DNA of 13,307 nucleotides, from the NCBI GenBank assembly GCA_017610225.1, contig JAFCCM010000048.1, forward strand, positions 1-13,307. The letters run 5' to 3'. The first letter of the stretch is position 1, and every line of letters begins with the position of its first letter. This document shows, in pieces, positions 12,574 through 13,307 of the stretch. The notes beneath the pieces are model-generated. The model had not been told where the DNA came from. It was given only the letters and a program-made list of their open reading frames with translations, and searched no databases. The translations under genes were made by a program, and so were the position numbers. Source of the stretch: Candidatus Aenigmatarchaeota archaeon (GTDB lineage: Archaea; Aenigmatarchaeota; Aenigmatarchaeia; CG10238-14).

Positions 12574-13038
12574 TCCAGTGAGAAAGATCAATTGTAGAAA
12601 TCCTAATAGACTGAATTCTGGCAAAACTCTTGGTAAATTTCCTGTTATTTTCATTGTTTTTTCTTCTTGATAACTGGTTTTTTCTGAAGTGATAGTGAAT
12701 GTTACACTCCCTTCACCAAATATAGGACCTAAAATGATTATTGATCCTTGTGTATCTCTAATTCTATCTGGTTCTAAATTTTCTATTTTATCTGATTCTA
12801 AATGTACATGAATAAGATGTGATAAATCATCTCCGTGGTAAGTATATTCTTTTTCATAAGTTACTGTATAATTGTCTGTTTCTAATGCTTTATTCTTGAC
12901 ATAAATTAGAAATGAGGATGGTCTTCCTACTGTGAAGATAGCATTAGATGTATCACTGGAAATAGTAATAAAAATAATTATAGCAGTTATTTTAACTAAA
13001 ATTGATAATTTCTTTGAATTTATCTTTATCTTCCCCAT
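12541..13038 (-). CDS. Exported beta-sandwich protein with PEF-CTERM-like tail
   Basis: This 165-residue exported protein has a Sec-type signal peptide (basic KIKINSKK, hydrophobic LSILVKITAIIIFITIS, likely cleavage after SNA at 33), then a beta-rich domain (34-135) resembling an Ig/CARDB-type sandwich. The C-terminus reads LPEFSLLGFLQLIFLTGLVI and ends FHIR: a PEF motif (140-142), one transmembrane helix and a short basic end. This tripartite tail resembles PEF-CTERM sorting signals processed by archaeosortase; the basic tail is short, so this is tentative. The start ATG at 13038 is preferred to GTG 13047 because GGTGG (13048-13044) is spaced 5 nt before it. It overlaps the 3' end of the upstream surface-protein gene and, tail to tail, 33 nt of the coiled-coil gene. 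Confidence 0.75.
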   Translation of the reverse strand: MGKIKINSKKLSILVKITAIIIFITISSDTSNAIFTVGRPSSFLIYVKNKALETDNYTVTYEKEYTYHGDDLSHLIHVHLESDKIENLEPDRIRDTQGSIIILGPIFGEGSVTFTITSEKTSYQEEKTMKITGNLPRVLPEFSLLGFLQLIFLTGLVIFYSFHIR

Positions 13039-13307
13039 TCTATCCACCAGTCAAATGGTTTGTCAGGTGTTGTAGTTGTTGTTTCAGTTGTAGTAGATGT
13101 AGTTGTGGTTGTTGAACCTTCGCCTTCTGTGGTTGTTGTTGTACCCCCATCCCCAGTTTCTTCCCATACACCATTGCTTCCAGCTACACATCTTTCATCA
13201 AACAAATCACCGTCAATGTCTGCTAGTGTTCCTTCATCATAACATACTCCGTTATAAACACAGTTATTATCAGGACAACAAGCAGTGTCAGCATCATTTG
13301 GTTCACA
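13026..13307 (-). CDS. Cys-rich, Thr-linker surface protein (C-terminal part, 5' truncated)
   Basis: The last 93 residues of a gene entering from the right are readable on the minus strand without interruption to TAA (13028-13026). The piece holds Asp/Cys-rich segments (CCPDNNCVYNGVC, then DIDGDLFDERCVAGSNG), followed by a Thr-rich linker (residues 56-80 of this part) and a short end DKPFDWWIEWGR. Cys pairs with Asp/Asn-rich spacing suggest disulfides or Ca2+ binding in an extracellular protein. Thr-rich linkers are common, often glycosylated, in archaeal surface proteins. The end has no transmembrane helix, so anchoring must come from elsewhere, possibly the downstream PEF-tail protein whose gene overlaps its end. 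The N-terminus and any signal peptide are outside the window. Confidence 0.8.
   Translation of the reverse strand, partial: CEPNDADTACCPDNNCVYNGVCYDEGTLADIDGDLFDERCVAGSNGVWEETGDGGTTTTTEGEGSTTTTTSTTTETTTTTPDKPFDWWIEWGR
13044..13048 (-). promoter_or_regulatory. Ribosome binding site deciding the start at 13038
   Basis: GGTGG on the minus strand lies inside the last codons of the upstream gene, 5 nt before the ATG at 13038. It overlaps the alternative GTG start at 13047, which argues against that start. Confidence 0.55.
13068..13142 (-). repeat. Thr-codon low-complexity repeat
   Basis: About 25 codons, mostly ACA/ACT/ACC, encode TTTTTEGEGSTTTTT followed by STTTETTTTT. It is a degenerate ACA-type triplet repeat that forms the linker of the surface protein. 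The + strand reads Val-rich as a shadow. Confidence 0.7.

Noticed and set aside
13060..13242. Val-rich reading frame on the + strand
   Set aside because: It is the mirror of the Thr-codon repeat of the leftward surface-protein gene, whose frame is open to the window edge and has meaningful Cys/Asp-rich content.
1..13307. CRISPR array, rRNA or tRNA genes
   Set aside because: No regularly spaced direct repeats and no GC-rich stem regions or tRNA-like T-loop sequence (GGTTCRA context) with matching stems were found on either strand by reading.

Overview
The window looks like an AT-rich archaeal chromosome, most likely from a DPANN lineage (Woesearchaeota/Pacearchaeota-like). The evidence is an archaeal/eukaryotic-type ribosomal protein eL33 (L35Ae), a Dph6-type diphthamide synthetase, RelE/AbrB and VapBC toxin-antitoxin pairs, GGTGA-type ribosome binding sites, and many TATA-like boxes centred 25-29 nt upstream of start codons, as expected for leaderless archaeal transcripts. 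The lineage is inferred from gene style; no rRNA or tRNA is present to confirm it.

Left part (1-4634): the 3' end of a SufS-type cysteine desulfurase; a RelE-family toxin with an AbrB-type antitoxin; a xylose-isomerase-like TIM-barrel protein; a Dph6 diphthine-ammonia ligase overlapping a small Cys-containing unknown; eL33; a VapBC pair; and two divergent small winged-helix proteins that appear to share a promoter. Both toxin-antitoxin promoters carry a perfect inverted repeat with a 3-nt spacer between, or overlapping, the TATA box and the start codon. These are good candidates for autoregulatory operators.

Central part (4636-12573): two divergent operons with no function I recognise as a set. 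Leftward from 11172 run two 2-TM miniproteins (52 and 54 aa, too short for routine calling), a 632-aa orphan, a 733-aa TIM barrel with very large helical insertions, and two tandem paralogous nucleotidyltransferase-HEPN fusions. Rightward from 11217 run two paralogous alpha/beta proteins (177 and 179 aa) and a 96-aa protein with a basic N-terminal helix and a C-terminal coiled coil, all overlapping or nearly so. The 44-bp divergent promoter between the operons suggests co-regulation. This nine-gene locus is the best candidate in the window for an undescribed system. Nucleotidyl transfer, a possible HEPN RNase and membrane-associated pieces can be argued from sequence, but the biological role cannot.

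Right end (12541-13307): two leftward genes for exported proteins. One is the C-terminus of a Cys-rich, Thr-linker surface protein. The other is a 165-aa signal-peptide protein ending in a PEF motif plus a transmembrane segment, resembling archaeosortase PEF-CTERM substrates. No tRNA, rRNA, CRISPR array, insertion sequence or integrase was seen. There is no gene-free stretch over 300 bases once the two miniproteins at 10845-11172 are counted.
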